From Lethocerus indicus (taxonomy: Eukaryota > Arthropoda > Insecta > Hemiptera > Belostomatidae), in the NCBI GenBank assembly GCA_019843655.1, contig JACDQD010000011.1, positions 9,714,604-9,778,603 of the forward strand: DNA of 64,000 nucleotides, given 5' to 3'. Position 1 is the stretch's first letter; every line of letters begins with the position of its first letter. The translations under genes and the position numbers were made by a program. Positions 13,501-29,815 of this stretch are shown piece by piece. Below the pieces are notes generated by a model, which did not search any database, had not been told where the DNA came from, and saw nothing but the letters and a program-made list of their open reading frames with translations.

Positions 13501-16500
13501 AGCGCCAAATAAGGAATAATAACAGTGCGTCTCTCTCGATAATTTGAATGACTTTTATGTTATTAAATTCATCGTACGATTCAAATATTTCCATTGCGTT
13601 TCTCATCATATTGCAGCAAAGCGTGGTAGAAACAGATGTAGGTTTCATAATTTATCTGTTCATTTTTTTCAAACCAATATTATTTCCTATTAAATACCCA
13701 TCAACTGGTCCGTGTTTGGTCTCATTGCCGTCTTCAGTAGCATTCCGTCAGTAGAATAATGGGGCAGCGCAACACGTTCCCTACAATAAGGGGTCAAGGA
13801 GTGCTTTCTCGGCAGACAGCATGCGTAGTGAAATGAGTGCATTAATAACGGGATGCGACTCGTAACGAAGAGAACCCTAAACCGATCAGGCTTGTGACCA
13901 AATCAGGCGTATATACCAAGCATAGATTTAACCAAGAATATAACCAATTTTACGATCCTGTCTCAGAGTGGTTGATTCGGTCCTACGCAAGGCATTTAGC
14001 GATGCGCCTCGGTAGTGGAACATCCGGTACGACACACCTCGGTACCTCACTAAAGACCATGTCAAGAAGAAGCACAAGACCGAATTGCAAGAGTGGTGAT
14101 AAATTCCACAATCCGTCTACAATTGTATTTTACAGTAGGTTAACAGAACGCCAAAATAAACCGGCGCGAATTATCCGGTCTTCGTTTGGCAATAAATGGG
14201 GCATCGAAAAATTGACTGAAGAAGGAGTCCGAACGGCAGACGGAGCGACTCGAAAAGTTTATATTTGGGCGTGTTTTGCGCGTAAACGCGAGTGGACGCT
14301 CCGCCGGCCTCAAATGGGCCTGCGATGCGGCCGCCATGACGTCGCCCCTTCAGCGCCTACCGTACAAGGTCCAGGTCCGGATAAACGGCTTTAAGCGTAA
14401 AGACTAAAACCGGATAGAAGGTTCGCTTTGCGGGGGCAGCCGAGGTTCATAGCTCACGCTTCCGTATGCGTAACACTGGCGTTTTATTTCGAATGGGAGG
14501 CTTATACAGTTAAAAAAATGTTAATTTATATTTTCCTCGAGATACATATTTGGATTATTACATCCTGATCCTCAGCTGAATTGGTCATGGAAGTAGAAAA
14601 TGACATAGTATAGGACAAAAGTGACGACAGAAGATTGAGAAAGCGGTGATTGATTAAATAAAAATCATGAAATTAATGTGACAAACGTAATTAAATATCA
14701 ACAAAAATATGTCTGAAGCAAATTTTTATATAATCAGCCTATAATTTCAAAATCCATGAAACATAATCACAGCATTTCTTCTCTCATTAAATATTCCAAG
14801 CAATACGTAATTAACCATATTTCCTTTTTCCTGTCCAGCCCCCCTTCGAATAATAAACACCTACATTTATGTGTATTTTAAATAGGTTATGAGTTATGAG
14901 AAATATGACGATCGCAATAATTTCGCCTGCTTAAAATAGATTATATTTATTCCCTCGTCGAAACTGCCTGACGGCTGGTTCTTGGGAAAATTGTCAAGAC
15001 GAGGAAAAATCGTGTTATGGTAATTTTATAGAAAACCCGCGTGCAACGCCTTTCCTCTCGTAATTCCAAGCGGGCCGAAATGAAATTTGAAACGCCGGCT
15101 ACTTCACATGGGTCTCGGTTACTGCAAAAAACAGTAACACCCGCCGCCGCCCCCTTCCCATTTCTACACAGCAGTAACCCGAGAATCGGGGAATTAGGTC
15201 CGCAGCCGGCCTCTCCCGAATTCCAAGAAATGATTCCTCCTACTGCCTTTATTAATGCAATTGAGTAAAGAAACTATAGAAAATGCGCGAGCGCCATTTG
15301 CTCAATCGAAGACGATAACAATTGCGTTGATATAATTTGAGTCAAATAACAAGAAATGTCGCGAGTGAAACCCTCAACACATTAAATTTGGTGCCTCGAA
15401 AAAGTGTCATCAGTCAACAAAACTGCATTTTGAATTAATTGTACATCTTTAATTACTGTCGGAATATCCAGACAGGAATGCTGTTATCTGGTACGTTTAT
15501 GACACTATTGTAGATTTTTATCCTATAAACAGTGACCACAAATCCTTTTTGGTGGTATTAATCAGGAGTCACAAGGGATACATTTTTGAGTATTGAGTCA
15601 ATTTCCGTATTTGGCTTGATCTGCGACTGGATTATTGCTGAAAAATAAGAAACTTCAGTAAATAAAACCTGAACCGGTCCTGAACAATGATCCAAGAAAT
15701 GAGTCGTGATTCAGTTTCGTCGAAGCTCTTGCCTGGGTCGATAGGCCAGTTTCCGGAATTCTCAACACTCACTCACTATTGAGCGTATTTTTTTGTTAGC
15801 ATAAACCTTGAAGGACTTCACTTCCTAAGTCTGTCCAGCCTTCTGGCCTACTTAAGCGGAATCGTGTTCAAATCGAAGTGCGCTCCTCGCCTGGAATCCA
15901 CCGAGGTGACATCTTACCCTTTACAATTGCAATTATTTTCAATACAAATAACGTTATTTTTGGCGATATGCATAGATTTCATTGCGCGCCGCGAAATGAA
16001 CCAAACGATTAACAAAATTAATTTCAAAATATTCAACTAAGTTTGGATGTAAAGCCCTTCCAGAAATAAGCATATAAAAAGAGAGGGGTCCTAGAGACGT
16101 TTCCACAGAATAACTACTACCCGTCCGATTATATGTCCACATCCTGCATATAAAAACGACGACTGTTTATATTTTCTAATCAGCCACGTCCCGGCACAGC
16201 GATGCTTAGAATTTCCTGTACTCTCGTCACCGCTACGTCTGCTTCAATTTCGAGCCTCGACAACATTACAAAAGAAGGTCGCTGGCGCGTCAATCGGATC
16301 AAGACAAAAAAAGCCTCTCTGAAGAGCTTTGAAAAACGGTATTTTTAATTCGATAAAAAAAACAGTTCCCTACAATAAAGGAATTCTGTGTATAACACAA
16401 CAAAACAAAAGTAAAACCGATAAATTGAGTACATATGATATACGAATTAAGCGACTCTTTTACAATCACTGCGAGAGGAATCCCTAATCCTATATATTAT

Positions 16501-17079
16501 GTCAGAAACGTGTTATCTTTTGAGTACACATATGTATCACGTTGTAAATTAAGAGGAATTTATTTTTTCTTCTCGAATATTTTTCTTTTGCTTCATTATA
16601 TCGGAAAAATACTTTTAAATTGGCATGATTTTTTCTGTAAGATCGGGTACAGTTTGTAGGAAAGGATCTCTGCAAAACCAACAAGGGACGCGTTTCTCTC
16701 CAACTTGAAAGGCTTGATACATTTAAATTGGAAATGTTACCCACTCACTGCGTTCCGTGCACAAGTCTAGTTTGAATACCGGACTTTAATTAAATATTCA
16801 CTTTTTGGACGGAACATTTTTGGGCCGGGAAATATTGTTTTCTACTGCGAGATCCAGATCTCGTCTGTCTTTCGATTCGTCTCGCTCGTTGTCCCCTGTT
16901 GAGACAATAACCCTGGCCCCGCCAAGGGCCGATATAAATGTCGACGACACCGAGAGTTTTATATTAAAACGCGAACGCCTCGGTCGGAAAAGACTGCAGA
17001 CAGGAAAACGTGATGAGATTCAAGATTAAATCCATTATGTTATATAGTGACTACGAACTGGCATAGCCCCCCCTCTAAC

Positions 17080-18465
17080 CCTACGTGATGAGAATGGACC
17101 ATTCCTAAGTAGACCCTTCGAAATTTTCTTTTTTTTAATCTACACTGAAACAATGGCCAATGCATACCGTTTTTCCAGGGGTTCTGACTCATTTAATAGT
17201 AGTAAATTGTTTTTAAATATTTAAATTGTATTAAGTTACTACAATTAAATGAAGTATTAAACTCAGCCCTATTAATAATTAATAACAATAATACATTTTA
17301 AATACATTTTGATTTGAGTATACTAACTTCCCTAATAGAAACACGAAATGGTATGATTCTTTTCACTATTCAGGTTAGTAAACAAAATTAATGTTAGGGG
17401 CTCATAAGAAAGAAATCAAAATACAATGAGAAAACTGCTTAATTAATGTATTAGAATAAATAATTTTCAAACTGAAAAAATAAACGAAAGAAAACCCAAA
17501 GCAAACTTTTTGTAACATGAATGCAATGTGTGCCATAATTTTCAGAGAAAGAAATTAACATATTATTAGAACACTGAAATTCATGTTAAAAAGTATAACA
17601 GCTATCTGATATAAACAAAATTAAATATTGATTTAGTAGAAATAAAATTGATTATTAAAATTGTTGTCCATACTTGGTAAATACATAAATTACCATCATC
17701 TGAGTTTGGCCCTCAAATGAAGCCTTTATGGTTCACAAATATTAATAAAGTGAAATATGAATGATATAAAAATAATTCCAGAAAATAATTTTCAACAGTT
17801 CATTCACAATAATAAATTCTTCCAATGAGTTCAACAATGATTTGGTGAAATAGAATTATGTTCTGCAAAATAGAAGATATAGTCAGTATTCTATTATTGG
17901 GTATAATTATTGAACAGTTATAATTTCTGAATTAAATAATACATGAACACTGATTTTCCAACTATGAGAAAGAAGTATACTTATAGCAAAAATGATGCCA
18001 TAAATTTTAACTAATTTATAATATACACTATTATTCTTTAATTTTTAAAACATGATGAGACATTAAAATTTCTCAAATCTAATAACAATAACTATCGCAG
18101 TATAATATAATTACTTGTATCAATAAAAATTCAACTTGCAGCCTCATTAAAATATCAGTAAAACTTACAATGTGACATTCTTATTGAGGATTTTGTTTAT
18201 TCCTTTTAGAACCAACTACTTTTTCAGCATTTAACTAAAACAGTTTATGCTTCAAGCATTGAATTGTAGCATGAATAATGAATTTTCCATTGGCCTGGAA
18301 TTTTCAAATTCCAATATATTAACAAATTATATTCAATCAATATATTCAGTTAATATATTAGCAATATTAACAAATTGTGTACACCTATATTACGACTTTA
18401 CCATAAAAGTAATATAGTGATAATTTTAAACATATTAAACATAAAAGTGATACTTTTAAATAAAA
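17080..18465. other. AT-rich, CpG-depleted block, possible 3' UTR on the minus strand
   Basis: CpG drops abruptly at about 17,080, and I count about six CpG in the 1.3 kb from 17,161 to 18,480. No long frame is present. It lies directly downstream of the minus-strand candidate CDS at 18,466-18,769. The CpG loss fits a transcribed, methylated region, so a long 3' UTR of that gene is one explanation. Confidence 0.35.
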
Positions 18466-18769
18466 TTAATTGCTTCCATTATAAGTGATGCAATCAACAA
18501 GTTCCCACCGCCATTTGGGTAGACCAAAGAAAATTTGCAGTTTTCTCAGAGGTTAAAAAACTGTTATTCACGGAATATGTAATATTTAAAGTACATTACA
18601 ACTTTTTAGTTTCAGTTACAGCCGTAAAAAACGGCATGAAATACAAATTTTCAACAAAATCTTACCTTAAATTCATCAGATCGTCAAATCGTACCTCCGT
18701 AGGTGCAAAACACCAGGAACACCAATTACACTTTATATTAAGAAAAAATTTTAAATATTGACTCACCAT
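18466..18769 (-). CDS. candidate spliced 60-residue Cys/Trp-rich microprotein
   Basis: Not recognised. Exon 1 is 18,769-18,666, starting with ATG and ending at the donor AAG|GTAAG. Exon 2 is 18,544-18,466, after a pyrimidine-rich acceptor (CTCTGAG|A), and ends in TAA. The two join in phase to give exactly 61 codons. The product has a CNWCSWC cluster at residues 14-20 and a second part reading FFGLPKWRWELVDCITY at about residues 39-55. That is four Trp and four Cys in 60 residues, unusual for AT-rich chance frames. It starts about 360 bp from the OSCP start on the opposite strand, so the two would share a promoter. The region downstream is CpG-depleted, as expected of a transcribed gene body here. 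A GTGAGT just after the ATG could instead be a donor of a noncoding exon. Existence as a gene is an inference; the frame and splice sites are what I see. Confidence 0.35.
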
Positions 18770-19125
18770 CGACTTAATTTATTTTAAAAGATTTCTATAA
18801 TGATTTGCAAAGAATGAGCAATGACATTCAATGAGTATTTATAAAAATATAGAATTTCGTATTGGAAGGTGCATACAGTATCTTTCCATGCATAGCTTGC
18901 AAACAAATCACCTGTCTAAAGCTATGCATAAATTCGATAACATCAGTTATTATGTATCGTTAATTAAATAAAAATATTAATAACAAAAATGTTGAGTCTT
19001 TTCTACTTTGAATTATAATTTGAAGAAAATGCCATTGCTAACGCAATATTTTAGTGGCCGTGATGTGACACCGGTCAGCTGTTGTTTCAAGAATAATTTT
19101 TCCAAGCAAGGTCCCGAAAAATCAA
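18770..19125. promoter_or_regulatory. probable bidirectional promoter of OSCP and the divergent candidate gene
   Basis: CpG reappears here, clearest at about 19,020-19,125, within an otherwise CpG-depleted block. The stretch separates the OSCP ATG (plus) from a candidate ATG on the minus strand. A TCAGCT initiator-like motif lies near 19,075, about 50 bp before the OSCP start codon. Confidence 0.45.
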
Positions 19126-21014
19126 ATGGCTAGCACTCCGATTTATACTGTAGTAAGTAGTTCTAAATACGCAGTCGTTAAATATGCGGCAAAATGCAGT
19201 AGTTTTGTATTTACAGAATTGTAATTTGTATTTTACATTATTTGTAGGTGAGGTCTATGGCCTCTGCCGCTGCTGGGAAGGTTAAGGTGAGACACCGATC
19301 ATTTCTAAGTGTTATTAATTAAAACTATCAGAACAAATAGTGATTTGAATGCAGATTAATTTTCATCTGGGGATGGTTAACTTCAACAAAACAGGTCATG
19401 TAATTACAGTTGTATTTAATTTTTTTTCTTTAGGTGTGTATCCTGTAAATATTTGCATTTCATATGAATTGGTTCTGTAGCTTAAAATTGTATTATTAGA
19501 AGTATAAAATGCCACTGATATTATGAATTAAATTTTTAAATAAAAATGAGTTTCTATTTTCATTTTTGGAACATCTTTGTAACATATTTTTTCTCTGAAT
19601 GACTTACATAACACCTATGATTTCACTATCACATATTTATAATTAAATTTCACGAAATATATTTTTTTTATCTAGCCTCCTACCCAGGTGTTCGGCATTG
19701 AGGGACGATATGCATCAGCGTTGTACTGTGCTGCCGTAAAGCTTAAACAGCTTGATGCAGTTGAAAAGGACCTCGCTGCAATTAAGGTAACATTCATTAA
19801 TAGTTTTGACCACAAAAGTATTTACAATGTCCTGGTTTTCAATTCCGGATAACTAAATGTTCGAAGATCGAGGTAGAATATGTCAGTTACCATAGTGAGG
19901 TATTATTTAAGTGTAGAATATGGGTACAATATTTTTTAGTAATAATATTGTAATAGTATTAGTAATTTTATCTTGGGGGCATTAAAGTATATTAATGCTT
20001 AATACTTATAAGCTATAATTTTTTCAAGTCCTTAATTTCAGAATATCAAGTGGAATTTGTTAGTCCATGGTTTGATTGTTGTTATAGCACTGATTGTATT
20101 ATATAAATTAACAATTTATCCGAAGTCATTTGAATGTTTCAGAATTCAATGAAAACTGACAAGAAATTTAAGGAATTCATTGACAATCCTACAATTCAGA
20201 GACCGTTGAAAGCGGAGGCCGTAAAGCAGATTGCTTCAAAAATAAATCTCTCATCCTCGTCGACAAATTTGTTGAGTCTCCTGGCTGAAAATGGCAGGCT
20301 GAAGAAACTTGATGCTGTGACATCTGCCTTTTATACCATTATGGCGGCGCACAGAGGTGACTTAAAATGTGAAGTAACCACAGCTAAGGTAATTTTTTAT
20401 CTTTACAAATGTCAGTAACAAAATTGGTTAAATATTTAAAAAAGTGAGATAATTAAGGCGGTGCCATCTGGAAGCTCTGGTGAGTTCTTGGGATTGATTG
20501 AATAGTGACTTCTACTGTTTGTGCAGAGACAATTATTATTTGGTTTTGAACCTCTCTTTAGCCCGATGGAGCTGTAGGTTTTTAGTTCAGCATTCACAGC
20601 CATGTAGTCTTAACTTTTCCATCTTATAATAAATTAAACTTTTTGAATAATAATAATTTGGAAATTGTATCCTTATTCGTATTAATACATCAATAATATA
20701 ATCTGTGCATGAATCAATGTGTTATTTTTTAATGATACTTTTGTGTCAATGTTATTTTAAAATAATTTAATAAAAAAATTTAATAAAAAATTAATTCTAT
20801 TTTTTTTTTGCAGGCTCTTGATGAAGAGACAAAGAAAGAACTGACAGCGGCTTTAAAGAGTTTTGCCAAGAAGGGCGAAAACATCATTCTTGAAATGAAG
20901 GTCGACCCCTCAATTATTGGAGGGATGATAGTTAGCATTGGAGACAAATATGTTGATATGAGTATCTCTAGCAAAATTAAGAAATACACTGAAGTCATAC
21001 AGGCTGCGATTTAA
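19126..21014 (+). CDS. ATPsynO: ATP synthase subunit O (OSCP), mitochondrial
   Basis: Oligomycin-sensitivity-conferring protein is the peripheral-stalk subunit that ties F1 to the stator of the mitochondrial F1Fo ATP synthase. There are five coding exons: 19,126-19,152, 19,248-19,286, 19,676-19,786, 20,143-20,388 and 20,814-21,014. All have GT-AG borders and all junctions are phase 0. They total 624 nt, giving 207 residues, close to the usual 205-215. The first 22 residues form a short presequence rich in Ser/Ala with Arg and Lys but no acidic residue. The mature part opens with the family hallmark QVFGIEGRYASALY (residues 26-39). The C-terminal half carries the conserved segment VDPSIIGGMIVSIGDKYVD, typical of the OSCP/delta family. 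The start codon is the first ATG in frame with the presequence. The gene converges with Akt, whose 3' end lies 3 kb away. Identity is secure. Confidence 0.96.
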
Positions 21015-21110
21015 GCTCAATATTGAAAAGTAGTATAGTGTAATTTTTATTCCCATAAATATTACATGATAATGAGCATTTAAACTCTGAATGTAAATAC
21101 TGGCAGTTGA

Positions 21111-21116
21111 AATAAA
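21111..21116 (+). terminator. polyadenylation signal of OSCP
   Basis: A canonical AATAAA lies 97 nt after the OSCP stop codon and is followed by a GT-rich stretch with TTGTCCGATTGTTGT. This implies a 3' UTR of about 115-125 nt. Confidence 0.75.
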
Positions 21117-21149
21117 TGTTGTACAAATAGTTTGTCCGATTGTTGTCAT

Positions 21150-24100
21150 TCCTGCACTAAATTATTGTAAAATGGATTTTAATATTCATTAAACCAATCA
21201 TATTCTTAGTTTTTCATTTTAAATGTTATATATTAAATACTATTTCCTTGATAATTAGGAAATATATTAAAGTTTTTCTTGAATTTGTGTATTTACTACC
21301 TAACATTTGTTTTCAGTGATCTTGAACTGTGAAATAATTTGAAGGTTTTATTGAAATCTATAATTAATTAGTGATACCATTTTGTAATTTATGTTTGTAC
21401 TTTGTGATAAATTGTGTGCATGGGTTCCATGCTCTTCTGGATTTCCTACAAATACAAATTACTAACATTTATATCAGATCCGTTTTGAAAAGATGCTGAA
21501 ATATACTGAAAAATAATTAGAAACTGCTGAAATATAATAAGAAATCTTGAAAGGATAAATAAGGTAGGCATTTCAAATATAGTCTCAAGAGAGAGGAACT
21601 TTACAGCTTTATTTATGATTTTGTGATATGCATGACAAACAGTACGTGCATTGCAACATTTTTTTGTTTACATAATACCGTCTTCAACTCGGCATCTATG
21701 TACACTTACATGAACTCAAATTTGTGAATGGCCACTGTCCATTTCAAGTTTAACATCCATAAATAATAGAAAAAAAGGACAAGTCTTTCAATAACCATAT
21801 ACTGAATTGCTTTGTGCAATTCTGTTAACAGTTTTGTATACAGAAGTGAGGTCATCAGTTTGGAAAAGAATAATATGAGTAAACTGAAACCTTAATCCAT
21901 TTTATGGTATTATTTTGCTCCAACTGATGAAGCAATTTGAAAGAAGCTTCTGTATTTTTTAAAGGCAGATGTTAAACAATTCAACTGAGCCATTTCTATG
22001 CCTGTGTACACATCTTCTAATGAACTAGTTGGCAAAATCATATCATTAATAATAAACAAAATATAATTAACCCAGTTACAAAATGCAATCATTTAATTTT
22101 TCTGTTATTCCAAATACCATTAGTATGCTAACAGAAAATCTTTCAATAAAAAGCAATAAAGGTTCAACTCTTTAAGGCAAACAGTATTTTTACACAAAAA
22201 ACTACTCAGTAGTGTTCATCCTACATTCCAACATTGTTATACTATAAGGTTATAGATAGCAAATTAATGAATTTGGATTAATAGCATGCCTTTATCAGAT
22301 TTTATCCATCTAACAAATGGATGCTTACATTTCTTAAATCATCGATTTAAGCCATTTTCTTTGAACTGTTTCACAAATCCAATAGTGTAGTGAGATCTGA
22401 GCAATGACTCAAGATAATGGACCAAAGCTCAGATAATAAATCTTAACAAATTTTTTATGTACACTTAGAATAGCATAATGCACATTATGGTTCATTGGAT
22501 GGTTTTCTTTAGAATGAGTGTATATGTTTCATCAATGCTAAATTGCCGGCCACCACCAAATTATGCACAAGAAAAAGAAATATGGAATTAAATTATACAA
22601 GTGTATGCAGATGTATTTAAAACAAATAAAATTAAAATATTTTTAAATATAACCAACAAATTTTTAATCTACAGGAACATAAATATTGCCATACATTTAA
22701 ATACAATTCTGTTAGTTACTTTCAGATACCAATAAAGATACTTTAAGATAGTAGTCATATTTACCAGTTACATTGAATCATGTAACGTACACCACAAGAA
22801 TTCATATCATGAAAATACAAATTCAAAACATTATTACTGTATATCATTACTTATTAGAAGTAGTGACTTTGTAATAATTGATTCGTCATAACACATAATA
22901 TGCTACTGCTGAAAGTCAATAAATAAATTCCAGTAAAAATGAAAACCAAATTTAATAGTTAATTGAATTGCATAATTAAGAAGAAACATAATAGGAAAAA
23001 CTATAATAGTATTGTACAAATGAAAAAAAGAAATATTAAAAAATCTTGCAAATTTAATGTTAAAAATGATAGGCACTTCATAAATAAGGAACATGGCCAA
23101 AAATTATAAAATAAAGGCTTAAAGATTTCTTTAAATGTTAAATTATTTTTTAATCCAACGTGTTAATTATGATATAGAATTTTTTTAAAGTGACTTAAAT
23201 AATCATAAAAACAACAAAGTACAAAACTGGAACATTTACCAGCAAAAAAAATTGTGAATGTCATTTCAGTCTATTTGACATATTTTACACTGAAAATTTG
23301 TTTCCTGCAGTTCTTCCATTTCTCTTTAAATATATTAAAAAGTAGCTGCCTATCCAGATCTCAAAATTATCTCATTAGATAACATAACTGACGCCCCCAA
23401 GTCTAAAACCCAAGTTCCTTTGTCGCAAGTGTGTAATTGATGCCACAAAATATAATAGTATTACTATAATGTAAAGATATAAGTAAAGATATATTTTTTA
23501 TATTCCTAACTTGTTATATGGGTGTATTAAATTGATGGTTCGCAAAACTAAAGCCATAAATCATTTAGTTAAAAATACCCTCCTCTGGCGTAATAGACTA
23601 TTAAGCACGCTATTAATAATTATATTACTATACATTACAATACAATACGATGTGATAGACAATGCTCATCATACTTGATCAATGTTCTCTCATACTCACT
23701 CTCTCTCTCTCTTGTATTCTACACCATTCTGAAACCTAGTAAGTATTACATATATAATATAGTAATAACAAACAAACAACAACAATAATCAGCCAGCAGC
23801 CAGACCACCAATAGAATAATATATATTAATATACAAGGAGAATCCTCATTGTGCACGAGTGCTCTGATAATTTATACCATCAAACCAGATAGAAAATTTA
23901 AAAATTTCTTGAGATTTATTTAGCATTTCATCAGGAACATTTCAGTTGCGCAAATAGTCTAGTTTACATATATATTGTGGGTATTTTTGAGCATCTCGAA
24001 TATACAGTCTAAGATTAATACAAAAGTTTTAAATATTTACGAATATGAAAAAATATCTAAATTGATAATCCAGTCCGGGGTAAATTGCTTATTATTAAAG

Positions 24101-24193
24101 CAGGCGCGCACAATTTCAATTCACCGTGCTTCTCTCTAAACTTTCTTTGTTATTAATATATATTACCTGTACACTAAATTGTTATTTTTTTTT
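21150..24193. other. convergent intergenic / Akt 3' UTR region
   Basis: Three kilobases of AT-rich, CpG-poor sequence lie between the OSCP polyadenylation site and the Akt stop codon. Much of it is plausibly Akt 3' UTR. One exon-like minus-strand frame (22,024-21,910) is described separately. A short CT run occurs near 23,700. No other gene is visible. Confidence 0.5.
21910..22024 (-). other. orphan exon-like frame, possible terminal exon
   Basis: Reading the minus strand, a T-rich tract ends in the acceptor AACTAG|T and opens a frame of 37 codons plus stop (entry phase 2). It ends ...KKYRSFFQIASSVGAK. The composition is not the Ile/Phe/Tyr/Asn noise of neighbouring AT-rich frames. I find no partner exon upstream, and it does not fit any Akt exon phase. 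It may simply be chance sequence in the Akt 3' UTR. Confidence 0.2.
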
Positions 24194-28284
<4,091 letters not shown>

Positions 28285-29350
28285 TTTTCAACTGTGGAAA
28301 ATAAAACATTTCCATTATTCGAGTCTTATTGTTACAGACAAGGCCAAAAGAAAATGTGATGTACAGCACATGCAATGCCACAGTAAATTATAAATGTACA
28401 TACAGTAAGGAGACCGAAATAAAAAATCATTTTCTGAAATTCCCCTACCAATCAATTGGTTAAGAAATGGGCATATTTCTGGCATAACTAAGAAGCTTTT
28501 CTATAAAAAAAAAAATAACCTGCCACTCCAATGGAGGGGATTTAAAATGCTACAATTTTCATGTTGAGGAAACACACAATGTCATCTATTTCACCAGAAT
28601 TAATATCCACAATACGTTATTGGACAGTAAGTTACCAGGTTGGTAAATAAACACATTCCAAATAATTTTTATCAGACGGGCACATTACAAATGTGGCAGA
28701 TTTGATAATATTCCCGTAGGTGGTGAAGAGAAAGAAGGAGAAAAAACAGAGAGAAAAAAACACAGGAACTTACAACTGTAAATTTTTTTTCCAACACCTT
28801 CTTAAAAATGAAAAAAATTCAAATTTCTTGTAATCCCTTTGACGGAACACATTAGCATTCACATTTCCGGCACGTTTTCTCGATTAATTGTCTTATTGTC
28901 TGGCCGAGTGTCGTGTGAAAATGTTTCCAACTGCGAGGTTTCTTTCCTCGGTCGCATTAACAGTTAGCCGAAAAAAAATAAACCGGCCAGCGCCGCGCTT
29001 ACATATTTCACCGGACGACAGAGAACGTATTTCGAACTTGTCCGATATTTCAGAAGCTGGCCGCGACCATTTTACCGTTCGGCGGAACGAAAACAAAAAT
29101 TAATTTTATTCCGAAACGAGCAGTACCAAAACATGAAGACAAAACAAAGCTGGATCACTTGATATCGCCGCAGCCGAGCATACGCACGTCGCCGATGCAA
29201 TATCTATAGCTTTCAATTTTAAACTCGGTTTACCCCTGTAATAATCGACCGCCTATCTTATACTGAATTATATTCCCGATCCTTATTTCGATCTTTCGAG
29301 CACCGAATTGAAAAAAAATCGATGTCGATTATTTTCGTTTTCAATAACTG
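28285..29350 (-). promoter_or_regulatory. Akt 5' UTR intron and CpG-rich promoter
   Basis: An acceptor at 28,292 (CCACAG|TTG) just upstream of the Akt ATG shows that the 5' UTR is spliced. From about 28,860 to 29,350 the DNA turns CpG-rich, in contrast to the introns on either side. Reading minus, a plausible donor AT|GTAAGC near 28,999 could end the noncoding first exon. The transcription start is therefore expected at about 29,000-29,350. Confidence 0.5.
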
Positions 29351-29815
29351 TGGCTTAGGCAGTCGAAACAGGTAAAACTAACGGTCTCAAACGTCAGGAG
29401 GTAATAGTTTACTTTTATTTGTTTATATTGAAATTGTTACGCTTAAATTCCTTAAAACTCTCCAATTACGTTAATAAAACGTTTATGTTAAGGTATACTC
29501 TTTGAAACTGCAAATAAATATGTTGAAACGATTGTTTTTTTTATTTCCGAAGGTAGGTGGATGAAAAAGACCTTAATACTCTACCTTAATATAACATTAT
29601 CCTGAATAGGTGAAATTATTTTTAAGAATACTAAAATATGTAAAAGAAATGTGATATAATAGTTATTTAAACATTTAATTAGTGCCTATGTACTATAATT
29701 GCGATGAGTGCGTTGAGACTGTACACTGTATTCAAAGGACACAACTATTTTTTGTTCTTCATTAAGTATGTTGAAACTACACTGTATTCAAATGGTACCG
29801 ATAATTATTTTTGTA

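Larger units (their letters stand above)
1..17080. other. gene-poor, CpG-rich flank
   Basis: No exon could be supported here on either strand. Open frames of 60-190 codons occur (for example 1,432-1,998, 5,013-5,516 and 13,894-14,394). They overlap one another in several frames, mostly lack good ATG starts, have no flanking splice sites of quality, and show no recognisable domain. The sequence is mixed in composition, with ordinary or high CpG (dense around 5,013-5,420 and 14,281-14,400). It carries an AT microsatellite, a CT tract, G-runs at 5,344-5,350 and 7,607-7,623, and one diverged repeat pair. It may be intergenic DNA or a large intron of an unseen gene. Confidence 0.6.

Noticed and set aside
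13894..14394. 166-codon plus-strand frame
   Set aside because: It starts at GTG. The product shows no known motif, and the GC-rich DNA here gives long frames by chance.
18666..18769. Idea that 18,666-18,769 is an OSCP exon read backwards
   Set aside because: The OSCP exons are complete on the plus strand from 19,126. This frame and its donor are on the minus strand.
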